Source: CAVUCH01 sp963763095
GTDB lineage: Bacteria > Acidobacteriota > Vicinamibacteria > Vicinamibacterales > JAENWD01
DNA: 64,000 bases
Direction: 5' to 3'
Assembly: GCA_963763095.1 (NCBI GenBank)
Contig: CAVXNR010000035.1
Location: forward strand, 62,001 to 126,000
Of the stretch, positions 49,274 to 58,291 are shown piece by piece. The number at the start of each line of letters is the position of its first letter. Within the stretch, counting starts at the first letter, position 1. The translations under genes and the position numbers were made by a program. A model generated the notes under the pieces. It had not been told where the DNA came from. It was given only the letters and a program-made list of their open reading frames with translations, and searched no databases.

Positions 49274-50170
49274 ATGCTGCGAGTGCTCAGTGCGCTGTCG
49301 GTCCTCCTTGTCATGCCTGTTGTCTCGCCGGCATCGAGGCAGACGCCGGCCACGCGCCCGCTGCGCATCCTCGCGTTCGGGGCGCACCCGGACGATGCCG
49401 AACTGAAGGCGAGCGGAGTGGCCGCACTGTGGGCGGCCCAGGGACACAAGGTGAAGCTGGTTGCCATGACCAATGGCGACATCGGTCACTTCGCGACGGC
49501 TGGCGGGCCGCTGGCACAGCGGCGCCGGGCTGAGGTCGAAGAGTGTCACCGGCAACTCGGCGTCGAAACCGACGTGCTCGACATCCACGACGGCGAGCTC
49601 ACCCCGTCACTGGAGAACCGGAAGACCGTCGCCCGGCTCATTCGCGAGTGGCAGGCCGACATCGTGCTGGGCCACCGCCCATACGACTACCATCCGGATC
49701 ACCGGTACACAGGCGTGCTGCTCGACGATGCCGCGGTGGTGGTGGTCGCGCCGTTCTTCATCCCCGATACGAACCCGGTCGAGCGCAACCCCGTGTTCCT
49801 GTACTATTCCGACAGCTTCCAGCAGCCGTATCCTTTCGTCCCGAACATCGTTGTCGACATCGACTCGGTTGCGGAAAAGAAATGGGCGTGTATCGCCGCG
49901 ATGCCCTCGCAGTTCGGAGACAAGGATTCGTGGCAGGCCCGCACGAGGCAGGGCGTGCCGAGCGGGGACGCCGAGCGCCAGGCGTTTCTGCTCGATGGTG
50001 TAAAAGCGCGGAGCGCCGGCGTCGCGGACCAGTACCGCGAGCGCCTGCTGGCGCTCTATGGCGACGCGCGCGGCCGCCGCGTCAAGTACGCCGAGGCGTT
50101 CCAGGTGAACCAGTACGGGCGTTCCGCGAGTGAGGAAGAGTTGAAGGGGCTGTTTCCCACGTTCCGATAG
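49274..50170 (+). CDS. Secreted PIG-L (LmbE-like) N-deacetylase
   Basis: 298 residues from MLRVLSALSVLLVMPVVSPA. A TTG 19 codons upstream is possible, but the signal peptide begins here. Metal motifs of the PIG-L fold: GAHPDDAELKASG near the start, and HRPYDYHPDHRYTG around residue 150. In the family these bind zinc and remove acetyl groups from sugar amines (GlcNAc-type substrates). The exported form here points to cell-envelope or extracellular glycan. It heads a plus-strand group (with the next two genes) at short spacing, 28 and 30 bp. Confidence 0.9.
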   Translation: MLRVLSALSVLLVMPVVSPASRQTPATRPLRILAFGAHPDDAELKASGVAALWAAQGHKVKLVAMTNGDIGHFATAGGPLAQRRRAEVEECHRQLGVETDVLDIHDGELTPSLENRKTVARLIREWQADIVLGHRPYDYHPDHRYTGVLLDDAAVVVVAPFFIPDTNPVERNPVFLYYSDSFQQPYPFVPNIVVDIDSVAEKKWACIAAMPSQFGDKDSWQARTRQGVPSGDAERQAFLLDGVKARSAGVADQYRERLLALYGDARGRRVKYAEAFQVNQYGRSASEEELKGLFPTFR

Positions 50171-50198
50171 AGCTGAGCGTTCTCCCAGAGGAGGTTAC

Positions 50199-51057
50199 AT
50201 GCGAAGTGCTGCACGTCTCCCCACGCTAGTGATCGCGTTCATGTTCCTCGGCGCGCTGGTGTCTGCACAGAGCCAGACGGCAGCCACCGAGACGACTGCG
50301 GCGGCGGCGGCCACGCCGGCGGCTTCTCCTGCGGCGGGGGCAGTCTCCGCCAAGATTTGGTTGAACAACCGCGAGCAGATCGAGGCGTACCTCGAAGACC
50401 GCGGAAGTTGTAGGCCTCGAGGAGCTGCAGATCGGGGTGACAAAGCCGCGGCGCGCGAAGCTTGCGCCCGGCGGTCCGGTCGAGGCGTTCGCCTGGAAGG
50501 TCCTGCCGCCCGGCCGCGTTTCCGGGTATTGGGAGAGCTACAAGTCTGAGATTGCCGCCTACGAACTGGACAAGCTGCTGGGCCTCGATATGGTGCCGCC
50601 CACTGTGGAGCGCCGCGTGGACAACACGACCGGCGCGGCGGTGATGTGGTGCTCGCAGACCAAGAGCTTCGGCCAGCTCAAAGGCGTGCCCACTGCGCCG
50701 CCGCAGCACCACGCCTCCTGGAACCGGCAGCTCGCCCGCGCCAAGATGTTCGACAACCTCATTGGCAACAGAGACCCCAACCTCGGAAACTGGCTGGTGG
50801 ATCCGGCGTGGAACCTGATCCTGATCGACCATACGCGCGCGTTCACGACAGACAAAGACCTTGTACACAAGAAGATGAGCCGCATCGATGGGGCTCTGTG
50901 GGACAAAATGAGCGCATTGACTCTCGAAAGCCTCGAGCCGGTACTCGGCCCGTGGATGGGTAAGGGAGAAATCAAAGCGGTGCTCCAACGGCGCGACCTG
51001 ATGAAGGCGGGCTTCGAGAAGCAGATGGCCGCGGATCCGGAGTTCGTTACGAGATGA
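50199..51057 (+). CDS. Secreted kinase-fold (PI3/4-kinase-like) protein, frameshifted
   Basis: About 286 residues with a strong GAGGAGG site. A signal peptide (LVIAFMFLGALVSAQS) and an Ala/Thr-rich linker precede the core, which reads AWKVLPPGRVSGYWESYKSE (basic ATP-site strand), YELDKLLGLDMVPPTVERR, then the loop NLIGNRDPNLGNWLVDPAWN and LILIDHTRAFT. The GNRDxNxGN and IDH motifs match catalytic and metal-binding loops of the PI3/4-kinase or HipA-like fold. One surplus C near 50400 shifts the frame. An active extracytoplasmic kinase would need ATP, so it may instead be a repurposed fold. Function unknown. Confidence 0.55.
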
Positions 51058-51087
51058 GACCGGACCAGCCATCCCTGTGCGCGTGAC

Positions 51088-52015
51088 ATGACGGCGTCAG
51101 AAAGACATCGCGGCCGGCTGCTGATTCTGGCGCTGCTGATCCCCGTGCTGCCGGTCGCAATGCTTGCGATTGTCCGGGAGCAGCCCGGGCCAGCGGTGCC
51201 GCCCGAGTCTCCCCCGGTGGTGCTGGCGGCCGGCGACATTGCACGCTGCACCCTCATCGCCGGCGCTGCCGCCACGGCACGGTTGCTGGATCGGTTGCCG
51301 GGAACCATCCTGACACTTGGCGACAACGCCTACGAGTCGGGCACGCCCCGTGAGTTCGAGACGTGCTACGCGCCCACGTGGGGCCGTCATCTGGCCCGCA
51401 CGCACCCCGCCCCCGGCAATCACGACTACGGAACGCGCAACGCCGCTGGTTACTTTGAGTACTTCGGCGAGCGGGCCGGCCCGCCGGGCCGCGGTTACTA
51501 CAGTTTCGACCTCGGCACCTGGCACATCATCTCTTTGAACAGTGCCATTCCGGTTGGTCCACGTTCGCCGCAAGGGAGATGGCTCGCCACTGACCTGCAG
51601 GCTCACTCAGGCGATTGCATGCTGGCCTACTTTCATATTCCCGGCTTTCAGCTCCGGTCCGCACGGCAGCAATCTCGACATGATGGAGCTCTGGCGCCAG
51701 CTCGCGGCGGGAGGCGCGGATATCGCGCTGAGCGGTCATGACCACCACTATGAGCGCTTCGCGCCCCTCGACGCGCGGGGGCGGCCGGATCTCGTGGGCG
51801 GCATGCGCCAGTTCGTCGTGGGAACCGGCGGCGGAGGCGTCTACCGTCTCGAGCGCGTGGCACCACACAGCGAAGTACGGGAAAACGGCAGCTACGGTGT
51901 GCTGAAACTGGTGCTTCTGCCGGGCCGTTATGAATGGAAGTTCGTTCCGGTGGAAGGCCAGTCGTTCACCGATAGCGGCACCGCTGCCTGCAGCCCCGGG
52001 CACGTCGTGCGATGA
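51088..52015 (+). CDS. Metallophosphoesterase (purple acid phosphatase-like), frameshifted
   Basis: About 309 residues. N-terminal membrane anchor/signal (LLILALLIPVLPVAMLAIV), then the five metal-binding motifs of the calcineurin-type fold: LAAGDIARC, TLGDNAYESG, APGNHDYG, a strand with YFHIP, and GHDHHYERF near the end. Layout matches secreted acid/alkaline phosphatases, so phosphate release outside the cytoplasm is likely. One frame change near 51650 sits between YFHIPGF and SSGPHGSN; continuous homology on both sides supports one gene. It follows the kinase-fold gene by 30 bp. Confidence 0.85.
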
Positions 52016-52180
52016 TGTCGCGACTTACGTGAGCGCTCGATGGGTCGGTTTGTGATGCACTTAGATGTGGTTGTCACCGCTTACGATTCTCCATCGACTT
52101 CTCCGTTAGCCCCGTGCGCGAGTGATTGAGTACTTTCGTCCTATATCGTTCTCGACTATGATGCGGGGTTGGAGGTTTTG

Positions 52181-52558
52181 ATGGCAAAGAGAAAGACCGG
52201 GGCTGGCAGCGGCATTAATATGCAGGATCTCGCGCGCGCCGGCGCGGGGGCGCGTCTCGAAGCGTTGCGTGCGGAACAGGCGGCGCTGCTGGCAGCCTTT
52301 CCTGATTTGCGTGGATCGTCGTCGGGCCAGACGCGCGCCCCCCAGGCACGAACGAGCCAGGGTGGGGCGACGGCACGGCCAGCCGGCAAACGCCGCGGCG
52401 GCATGTCTCCCGCGCAGCGCAAGGCGGTTGGCGAGCGCATGCGGGCCTATTGGGCGGCGCGTCGTGCGGAGAAGTCGGGCGGGGCAAGCGCACAATCGGC
52501 CGGCGATGAAGGCGGGGCCCGGAAAACGAGGGGCAAGAAGCGCGCTCGCCGGAAGTAG
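52181..52558 (+). CDS. Basic, probably nucleic-acid-binding small protein
   Basis: 125 residues from MAKRKTGAGSGINMQD, with GGAGG five bases before the ATG. An amphipathic helix (LEALRAEQAALLAAFPDLRG) is followed by an Ala/Arg/Gln linker, the block KRRGGMSPAQRKAVGERMRA, then YWAARRAEK, and a Lys/Arg-rich tail (KTRGKKRARRK). The MSPAQRKAVGERMRAYWA block recurs in a truncated copy near 10700. Overall charge and tail resemble histone-like or AT-hook-type proteins. I do not know a named family. TATGAT 19 bp upstream may be its -10. Confidence 0.65.
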   Translation: MAKRKTGAGSGINMQDLARAGAGARLEALRAEQAALLAAFPDLRGSSSGQTRAPQARTSQGGATARPAGKRRGGMSPAQRKAVGERMRAYWAARRAEKSGGASAQSAGDEGGARKTRGKKRARRK

Positions 52559-52860
52559 CCACACGTCCGTAGGTCGGGCAGGGTCGCGTTACTCCCTCGC
52601 GCGGCGTTTGTCCGACCCTTCCCCGCTTGCGCCATCGGAGCAGCCAACTCCTCGAGGCGCCGCCCTCACCTGTGGGACGCGGGCGTGCGCCAGGCGCGAT
52701 GATCTGCCTGCGCCTCTTCGAGCCACTCGGAGGCGGCGAGCCCTGCGCCGGCGGAGCGGGCGGGCTGAATCGCAACCGCCACGATCAGCTTGCGACACGC
52801 GGACCGTGTGGATATGCTTGGCCTTAATTCGCCGCATCTCAGCGAACGCAAGGTGCCGTC
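52559..52860. other. Intergenic, no gene seen
   Basis: Upstream region of the 48-residue membrane gene. No clear RNA gene, hairpin or coding frame; TTGGCC and TAATTC-like elements near 52820 are not convincing. Confidence 0.35.
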
Positions 52861-53007
52861 ATGTTGTTCTGGGTGGCTGGCGGGCTCGTCTTCATGCTCG
52901 TAGTGCTGGTGCTCCTGCGCCTCTCTACCGGTGCGCCCGATCTCGGCGCGGTGAGCGATGGCTGGCTCGCTCGACACAAAGCAGACCGGCGATCGTCCGA
53001 CTTCTGA
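52861..53007 (+). CDS. 48-residue single-pass membrane protein
   Basis: MLFWVAGGLVFMLVVLVLLR is one membrane helix, followed by LSTGAPDLGAVSDGWLARHK and a charged ADRRSSDF end. CAAGG precedes the ATG at a suitable distance. The stop lies eight bases before the stop of the convergent dynamin-like gene. Its length makes it easy to miss. Helix hydrophobicity and a coherent charged tail argue for a real gene. Function unknown. Confidence 0.5.
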   Translation: MLFWVAGGLVFMLVVLVLLRLSTGAPDLGAVSDGWLARHKADRRSSDF

Positions 53008-53015
53008 CGTCCCTC

Positions 53016-54755
53016 TCACCGGCCAATCGCATTCACTCGTCCGAGCAGCATGGTCATTTCGTTCTGCAGCGTGGCGAGCTGGTCCCGTGTGGCCGTGAGC
53101 GACTGCTGCTCGGCCCGCACGAAGCGGCTGTAAGGCGCGATGCTCTCTGCCAGCCGATCGCTGCTGCGGCGCAGCTCGCGCTCGAACTGCGTGCGAAGCG
53201 CACGCGACAGCGTTTCGCGCATCGCTGTGATTTTCGACCGCAGCTCCGACTTTGCCTTGCGGCGGCGCGCCGGAATGACGAAGAGCCCAAGCGTGCCGAG
53301 CACGCCGGCGAGCAGCACACCGGTGACGTCTGCCGCGGCGGTCGTTGCCACGAGCGTCACCACCGCGCCGAGGCCGAGTGCGCCGGCGCCAACAGCGGCG
53401 GCCGTCGCGACGGCGTTGCGCGCGCTCTCGGCCAGCGCCGCGGCCTCCCGGTTGCGATCGTAGCTGTCGACCACACGCTGCGCCTCCCGACCGACCGACT
53501 CGATCAGGCGCGTGCGCTCGATGTGGAAGGTGGCGACCTCCGGGTCGCCGACGATCCGCTCACGGTGCTGCCGGCGGCGGTCGGCCAGGTGCGCCGTGAC
53601 CTGCTGCCACTGCCGGAAGTCAGCATCCACGAGCCAGTCGATCAGCTCGCCCACGAGGCGCTCGATCTCGCGCGGCGTGTCGGCGACCACCTGGCGTTCG
53701 AAGCCCTCCTGCACGCGCGCGGTGTTGAACAGGTCGAACAGACGGCCGACGCGCAGTATCTCGTCGAAGTACGCATGCCCGCGAGCCTCCATCTCGATCA
53801 CCGTCTTTTCGATCTCCGCCGTGCGCAGATCGAACTGCCGGTCCATGTCCTCGCGCTGCACCGCCAGCTGCCGGTCCACGTCGTCGAGGAGCTGCACGTC
53901 CTCCGCCAGCAGGTTGAGCCGCCCGCCCACCACGTCCAGATATCGGCGCGTGAGCGTGAGCCCCACCCCGAGCGGGTTCGCCAGCTTCAACCGCACGCGC
54001 TCGTGCTCATCGAGGCGATCACGAATGTAGGTCTCGAGCCGCTCGAAGCCGCTCGGCGCCCAGGCCGCCGGGTCACCCGCCTTGGCGCGCTGGGCCAGGC
54101 GCGCGCTGACGGGAAAGATTTCTGGCTCCGTCCCAAGCAGGCGGCGCCCCTGCTCGGCGACGAAGCTGCGCACCTCCTCGAGCTGCGCGGGGGTGTCGAA
54201 GAGGTCCACCTTGTTGATCACGACGAGGATCTTCTTGCCCCACTCCCGCACACGGTCAAGGAACAGCCGCTCGCTTTCCGTGAACGGGCGGTCGGCCGAT
54301 GTCACGAACAGGACCAGGTCGGACCGGGGCACGAACTCCGCGGTGATCGCCTCGTGCTCGCGGATGACGGCGTTGGTGCCGGGCGTGTCGACGATGTGGA
54401 TCTCGCGCAGCAGATCGACGGGTGCGCTGATTACGTGGAGATGCGGGCTCCGCTCATGCCGGGCGGGCTCGGGACCGAACTGCAGCACGTTCACCTGCGC
54501 GGTCGTCGGGGTGACGCCCTCCTTCAGCACCGATGCGCCGACCAGGGCGTTGATGAACGCGCTCTTTCCCGAGTTGAATTCGCCGACGATCACGACGAGA
54601 AACAGTTCGTCCAGCTGTTCGATCGATTGCGCGAGCGCCGCCACGTTGTCGGCCGACGCGTCGAGGTGGGCGAGCGCGTCACGCAGGGCCGACAGTGACC
54701 GCCGCTCGTCGGCGAGCAGCGCCTGCTCGACGTCCGCGAGTATCGGCCTGCGCAT
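53016..54755 (-). CDS. Dynamin-family GTPase
   Basis: 579 residues, intact. G domain: P-loop GEFNSGKS (58-65), GVTPTTAQ for G2, HIVDTPGTNAV for G3 and VVINKVDLF for G4. After it a long helical stalk (DDVDRQLAVQREDMDRQFDL) and, near the C-terminus, a pair of hydrophobic segments (NAVATAAAVGAGALGLGAVV, ADVTGVLLAGVLGTLGLFV) that should anchor or bend membrane, as in bacterial dynamin-like proteins. The tail is a coiled coil. The gene is 16 bp downstream of an unrelated-looking membrane protein on the same strand, and they likely form an operon. Role in membrane repair or remodelling is inferred from family. Confidence 0.9.
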   Translation of the reverse strand: MRRPILADVEQALLADERRSLSALRDALAHLDASADNVAALAQSIEQLDELFLVVIVGEFNSGKSAFINALVGASVLKEGVTPTTAQVNVLQFGPEPARHERSPHLHVISAPVDLLREIHIVDTPGTNAVIREHEAITAEFVPRSDLVLFVTSADRPFTESERLFLDRVREWGKKILVVINKVDLFDTPAQLEEVRSFVAEQGRRLLGTEPEIFPVSARLAQRAKAGDPAAWAPSGFERLETYIRDRLDEHERVRLKLANPLGVGLTLTRRYLDVVGGRLNLLAEDVQLLDDVDRQLAVQREDMDRQFDLRTAEIEKTVIEMEARGHAYFDEILRVGRLFDLFNTARVQEGFERQVVADTPREIERLVGELIDWLVDADFRQWQQVTAHLADRRRQHRERIVGDPEVATFHIERTRLIESVGREAQRVVDSYDRNREAAALAESARNAVATAAAVGAGALGLGAVVTLVATTAAADVTGVLLAGVLGTLGLFVIPARRRKAKSELRSKITAMRETLSRALRTQFERELRRSSDRLAESIAPYSRFVRAEQQSLTATRDQLATLQNEMTMLLGRVNAIGR

Positions 54756-54771
54756 TTACCGGAGTGTAGCG

Positions 54772-55773
54772 CTATCGAATCGCAGCCGACTCGATCTGCC
54801 AGTCGCCGCCCGTCTTGGAGAGATTGAACGTCCACTCGTGACTTGCGCTGATCGGCTTGCGGCGCCCCACTTTGGGCAGGTAGGTCGCCACGCCCTGGCA
54901 CTTTGCGCGCGCGGCGGCGTTCGAATTGGCCACGGTGACGCCGCAGTCCTCCAGGGCCAGGGAATGCGACTGCAGGTCGTTGAAGGCGCGCGCGAGTGCG
55001 CGGTCATCGAGAGCAGGCCAGACAGCCTTTGCGGCCGCCGTATCCTTGCGCCCAACCGCGCTTTCGTATTCGTGCAGCACCAACAGAATCGACTCTTCGT
55101 CCCGCCGCGGCGCCACGGGGAGCGCGCGCGCAACCCGGGACGACGAAGAGGCCGGTGTGGGCGACGGCGTCGCTGCCCCCGCGTCGGAGCTGGGCGTCTC
55201 TGGGGCACTCGGGCCTGGGATGAGCACAGGCGATAGTGCGACAGCCTCTCCCGTCCATCCGCTGAACCGCCGTGCCGTGGGCAGCGCGGGGAGTTCCGCC
55301 TCCGGAACGTCCGGAAGGCCGCCCGTTCTTAGGATGTCTCTGGCCGGCGGAGGCACCGTGGCAATGCGGCGGTAGGTGGGCCGGTCGGGCAGCTCCGCGA
55401 TCCCGTCCCGCCGAGGTTCAATGTGATCCGCAAACGTGCCCGCCGTCGCCACAGGGTGGGCCGACTCGGCCGGCAAACTGGACGGGACGCCTGTCCCCTC
55501 GGGCGCGCGCAGAACTGTCGACTGACCTGTTGGTAGGTCCCGCGAGGCAATTAGTGAGTCGGCCGCCGTATCCGACACCAGCGGCGCCTTGCTGCGACCC
55601 AGGGGCAGCCCGTCGATCCAGAGGTTGGCCGTCACCCCCACGAACACCAGCGTCGCCGCTTTCAGGAGTCGCCACCAATACTGACGGGCAGACTCGGACC
55701 GACCGGCAACCTCGACTGAAGGGGGTTGACCAGCGACGACCTCTTGTATTGGTGACGGTTCGGCGGTATTCAT
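54772..55773 (-). CDS. Membrane-anchored protein with NTF2/SnoaL-like C-terminus
   Basis: 333 residues from MNTAEPSPIQEVVAGQPPSV. A single membrane helix (LLKAATLVFVGVTANLWID) follows a 40-residue cytoplasmic stretch, then a 160-residue Pro/Ser/Thr-rich disordered linker, then a ~105-residue domain (ESILLVLHEYESAVGRKDTA to KTGGDWQIESAAIR) with the helix-beta meander and final W of the SnoaL/NTF2-like fold. No catalytic residues stand out. In acidobacteria this domain is often attached to kinases. It precedes the dynamin-like gene by 16 bp. Function unknown. Confidence 0.6.
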   Translation of the reverse strand: MNTAEPSPIQEVVAGQPPSVEVAGRSESARQYWWRLLKAATLVFVGVTANLWIDGLPLGRSKAPLVSDTAADSLIASRDLPTGQSTVLRAPEGTGVPSSLPAESAHPVATAGTFADHIEPRRDGIAELPDRPTYRRIATVPPPARDILRTGGLPDVPEAELPALPTARRFSGWTGEAVALSPVLIPGPSAPETPSSDAGAATPSPTPASSSSRVARALPVAPRRDEESILLVLHEYESAVGRKDTAAAKAVWPALDDRALARAFNDLQSHSLALEDCGVTVANSNAAARAKCQGVATYLPKVGRRKPISASHEWTFNLSKTGGDWQIESAAIR

Positions 55774-55935
55774 ACTCGCTGGAGGGGGGCTACCCCACCC
55801 TCCTCTAGCAATCCGCGCACCGTGCAGCGGCGTTGCGCCGAGCCGGTGGATGCTGCGGCATCCGCTGTGCGTACGAACAGATCGGTCGTGTCGCGGCCGC
55901 GGATGTGGCACGCCGGCACGCAGGAGTGAACCCAA

Positions 55936-56340
55936 GTGCACAAAGGGAACCCCAGACTTCCCACGGTCTTGCTCGTGGAAGACGATCCCGCCGCGCTGCG
56001 GTTCTACGCTGACGCCCTGCGGGCGTCGGGCTTTCTCGTGCAGGAGGCGTCGAGCGGCGCGCAGGCGCTTCGATCGGCCGAAGCGGACGGACCGTCGGTC
56101 ATCGTCGCCGACCTTGGCCTTCCGGACTTCGATGGCTTCGAAGTATGCCGCCAGGTGAAGCTCCGTCCCGACACCCGGCAGGTGCCGGTCATCGCCATCA
56201 CCGGCCGGGCCATGGCGTTGCGCGACATCGAGCTCGCGGAAGAGGTTGGATTTCACGCGGTTATCATCAAACCGTGCCCGCCCGAGGCCCTCGTCGCGGC
56301 CGTCGGGAAAGCGCTGAACGGGTCACGGACCGTAACGTAG
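55936..56340 (+). CDS. Single-domain response regulator
   Basis: 134 residues from a GTG (MHKGNPRLPTVLLVEDDPAA) preceded by AGGAG. A stand-alone CheY-like receiver: Asp16 and Asp17, phosphorylation Asp59 in VIVADLGLPDFDG, and Lys in VIIKPCPPEALV. No output domain. It is read divergently from the membrane-protein/dynamin pair. Its histidine kinase is not in the window. Confidence 0.9.
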   Translation: MHKGNPRLPTVLLVEDDPAALRFYADALRASGFLVQEASSGAQALRSAEADGPSVIVADLGLPDFDGFEVCRQVKLRPDTRQVPVIAITGRAMALRDIELAEEVGFHAVIIKPCPPEALVAAVGKALNGSRTVT

Positions 56341-56371
56341 GGGCGCAGGCCGCGCCGCAACAGCCCTCCAA

Positions 56372-57124
56372 TCAGGGCCGCGCGATCGCGACTTCCACCA
56401 GAATCGGCAGGTGGTCGGATGCCTCGGGCACCTCGGAGGGCTCGGTGATCACGCGGTAGCCGCGCACGTCTGCGGCTCGAGCCCGGGGAATGAACGCATA
56501 GTCGAGCCGCAGGTGTGGGCCCCACGTGGGAAAGGTGGGCGTCGGCACCGGTTCGCACCTGGCGGCCACATCGACGTACCCCCACTCCAGCATGCGCGAC
56601 ACGACCTGCCATCGGATTCGACCTCCGCTCAACCACACGAATGGCCGAAGGCGCGGCGGCAACCGTCGCACGTCAAGAATCTCGCCCGGCGGAAGGGTGT
56701 TGAAATCGCCCACGAGCACGTGGGGCGCCTCCCGCCATCCGTCGATGGCTTCGAGCAGGGCGGCCGCTTCACGCACGCGCCGCCGCTCCGTCCACGCGGC
56801 GTGAATCGCGCTCAGGTGCACGCCGAACACGCGCAGTCCCGTGCCTGCCGGAAGCAGTTCCAGAAAGGCGTGACGCGACGATCTCGGCCAGTGCCACGCG
56901 ACATGGTCTGGATCCGCGCGGCTCGCGTAGCCGAGCGACTGCCCTCGCCGCGCGCCCCAGGCGGGCAGGCCCGCCACTCGGGCGATGTGCTCGATTACCG
57001 CGGGATCAGTGGCTTCCTGGAAGATGACGACATCGGGCGCCGCCGCCGTCAGGACGGCAGCGACTGCCGCCTCGCGCCCGCGGCCGCCGTACCGGATGTT
57101 GTAGCTAAGAAGCCGCAGGGTCAC
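56372..57124 (-). CDS. Endonuclease/exonuclease/phosphatase-family hydrolase
   Basis: 250 residues from a GTG that overlaps the stop of the preceding gene (GTGA). EEP-fold motifs: LRLLSYNIRYGG (Asn), VVIFQEATDP (metal-binding Glu), VLVGDFNTLPPGE (Asp/Asn) and EASDHLPILVE (Asp-His). It is a Mg-dependent phosphodiesterase; substrate, whether nucleic acid or a small phospho-ester, cannot be told. No signal peptide. Frame intact. Coupling to the nucleotidyltransferase suggests a linked add-and-remove or nucleotide pathway (inference). Confidence 0.88.
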   Translation of the reverse strand: MTLRLLSYNIRYGGRGREAAVAAVLTAAAPDVVIFQEATDPAVIEHIARVAGLPAWGARRGQSLGYASRADPDHVAWHWPRSSRHAFLELLPAGTGLRVFGVHLSAIHAAWTERRRVREAAALLEAIDGWREAPHVLVGDFNTLPPGEILDVRRLPPRLRPFVWLSGGRIRWQVVSRMLEWGYVDVAARCEPVPTPTFPTWGPHLRLDYAFIPRARAADVRGYRVITEPSEVPEASDHLPILVEVAIARP

Positions 57125-57624
57125 TCGCCGACGGTGCCAATGAGTGTGAGGTACGGCTGACCGAGGAGGTCACCGCGCAGGTACATGACGAAGTCGCGTG
57201 TGCCTTGAATGTTCACGGGCCGGCCCACGATGTCCATCAGCTGCTTTCGCAATGGCAGGAGATCAGGTGCGATGTCAGGGTGATCGTCGCCGAGCGGCTT
57301 CGTGTGCACGCCAGGCACATAGAACCCTGTCAGTTTGAAGTGGGTCAGCACCTCGTCCCCCACGAGCGTCAGATCGAGGTCGCTCGTGCCCGGACCGTCC
57401 GCGTCGAACGATGCGCCGTCCTTCCAGCGTTCGCCCGTGACGGCGCTGCCGCGCAGCACTACGGCGGTCCCGGGCGGAATCGCCCGGCAGACGACGTCGC
57501 AGAAGGACTCGAAGCGCTGCCGATCGCCGCCGAACGCGAGCCGGATGACGTTCTCTCGCTTTTGCGCCGGCGTCATGTCGCCCTGGATCCGCTCGCCGCC
57601 GATGCCAGCCGTCTCGTCAATCAT
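57121..57624 (-). CDS. Nucleotidyltransferase-fold protein
   Basis: 167 residues from MIDETAGIGGERIQGDMTPA; an upstream extension is Arg/Ala-biased and not conserved-looking. The core motif is VVLRGSAVTGERWKDGASF with GS and SDLDLTLVGDEVL about 20 residues on, the G-S and D-x-D layout of Pol-beta-type minimal nucleotidyltransferases. It continues as a small mixed domain with VNIQGTRDFVMYLRGDLL. No partner HEPN gene is next to it, so it is not a standard MNT-HEPN pair. The stop overlaps the start of the EEP hydrolase. Confidence 0.7.
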   Translation of the reverse strand: MIDETAGIGGERIQGDMTPAQKRENVIRLAFGGDRQRFESFCDVVCRAIPPGTAVVLRGSAVTGERWKDGASFDADGPGTSDLDLTLVGDEVLTHFKLTGFYVPGVHTKPLGDDHPDIAPDLLPLRKQLMDIVGRPVNIQGTRDFVMYLRGDLLGQPYLTLIGTVGE

Positions 57625-57876
57625 CGGTGCTCCCGTACCGCGTGCACCGCGGCATACCCATGGGTTCACGGTCCGTGCCAGACGGAGCGGCCGGCCGGGG
57701 CGACACACGCCGAAGACGCAGCGATCCGCAATACAACGGGATACGGGTGTACGCAGGTAGGAATGCAAGCAAACCGGTGAATGCGGCAGCGCGGCCGACG
57801 CATTCACCTGCGGCCTGTCAATCTCACGGCACCCGCACCTTGTGGGGCACCGCCGTGTCTGTGTTGTGGTGTGGTG

Positions 57877-58083
57877 TTATGCGGGTCGGACGTTCTCGCC
57901 GCGTGGGCCCTTCGGACCCTGACCCTTGTCAAACGTCACGGCCTGACCTTCGCGGAGCTCGTCGAAGGGCACCTGCTGGCAGGCGGACTGGTGGAAGAAA
58001 TACTCGTTGCCGTCAGATGCGGCGATGAAGCCGAATCCCTTGTCCCTGACGAGCCGCTTGATCGTACCGTTGCTAGTAGCCAT
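57877..58083 (-). CDS. Cold-shock domain protein
   Basis: 68 residues with GAGGAG before the ATG. MATSNGTIKRLVRDKGFGFI carries RNP1 (KGFGFI) and EYFFHQSACQ carries RNP2 (FFHQS). CspA-like single-stranded RNA and DNA binding protein, all expected motifs present, normal length. A 200-bp untranslated leader upstream could hold a cold-responsive structure, as in other csp genes, but I see no proof. It lies downstream of the heme cluster on the same strand. Confidence 0.93.
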   Translation of the reverse strand: MATSNGTIKRLVRDKGFGFIAASDGNEYFFHQSACQQVPFDELREGQAVTFDKGQGPKGPRGENVRPA

Positions 58084-58291
58084 GTCGTGTCTCCTCGATG
58101 CACGCTTGCCGAAGCCCGGCGTGCGCGGATGGTCGTAAACGTGCCGCGGTTGAATCGCCGCGGCCTGCAAGCTGATGCGTGATCGGAACTCAGGAATTGG
58201 ACCCGTCAGGCAGCAGGCTGGGGAGCCATACTGTAGCACCAAAGAACGAACGTGTCATGCAAGGGCTAATACCCGAACAGGCCAGTTCTCG

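Noticed and set aside
52269..54698. An 809-codon plus-strand open frame over the dynamin-like gene
   Set aside because: It overlays a complete minus-strand GTPase with all G motifs, and its own residues show no fold-like pattern. Length alone is not evidence in DNA this GC-rich.
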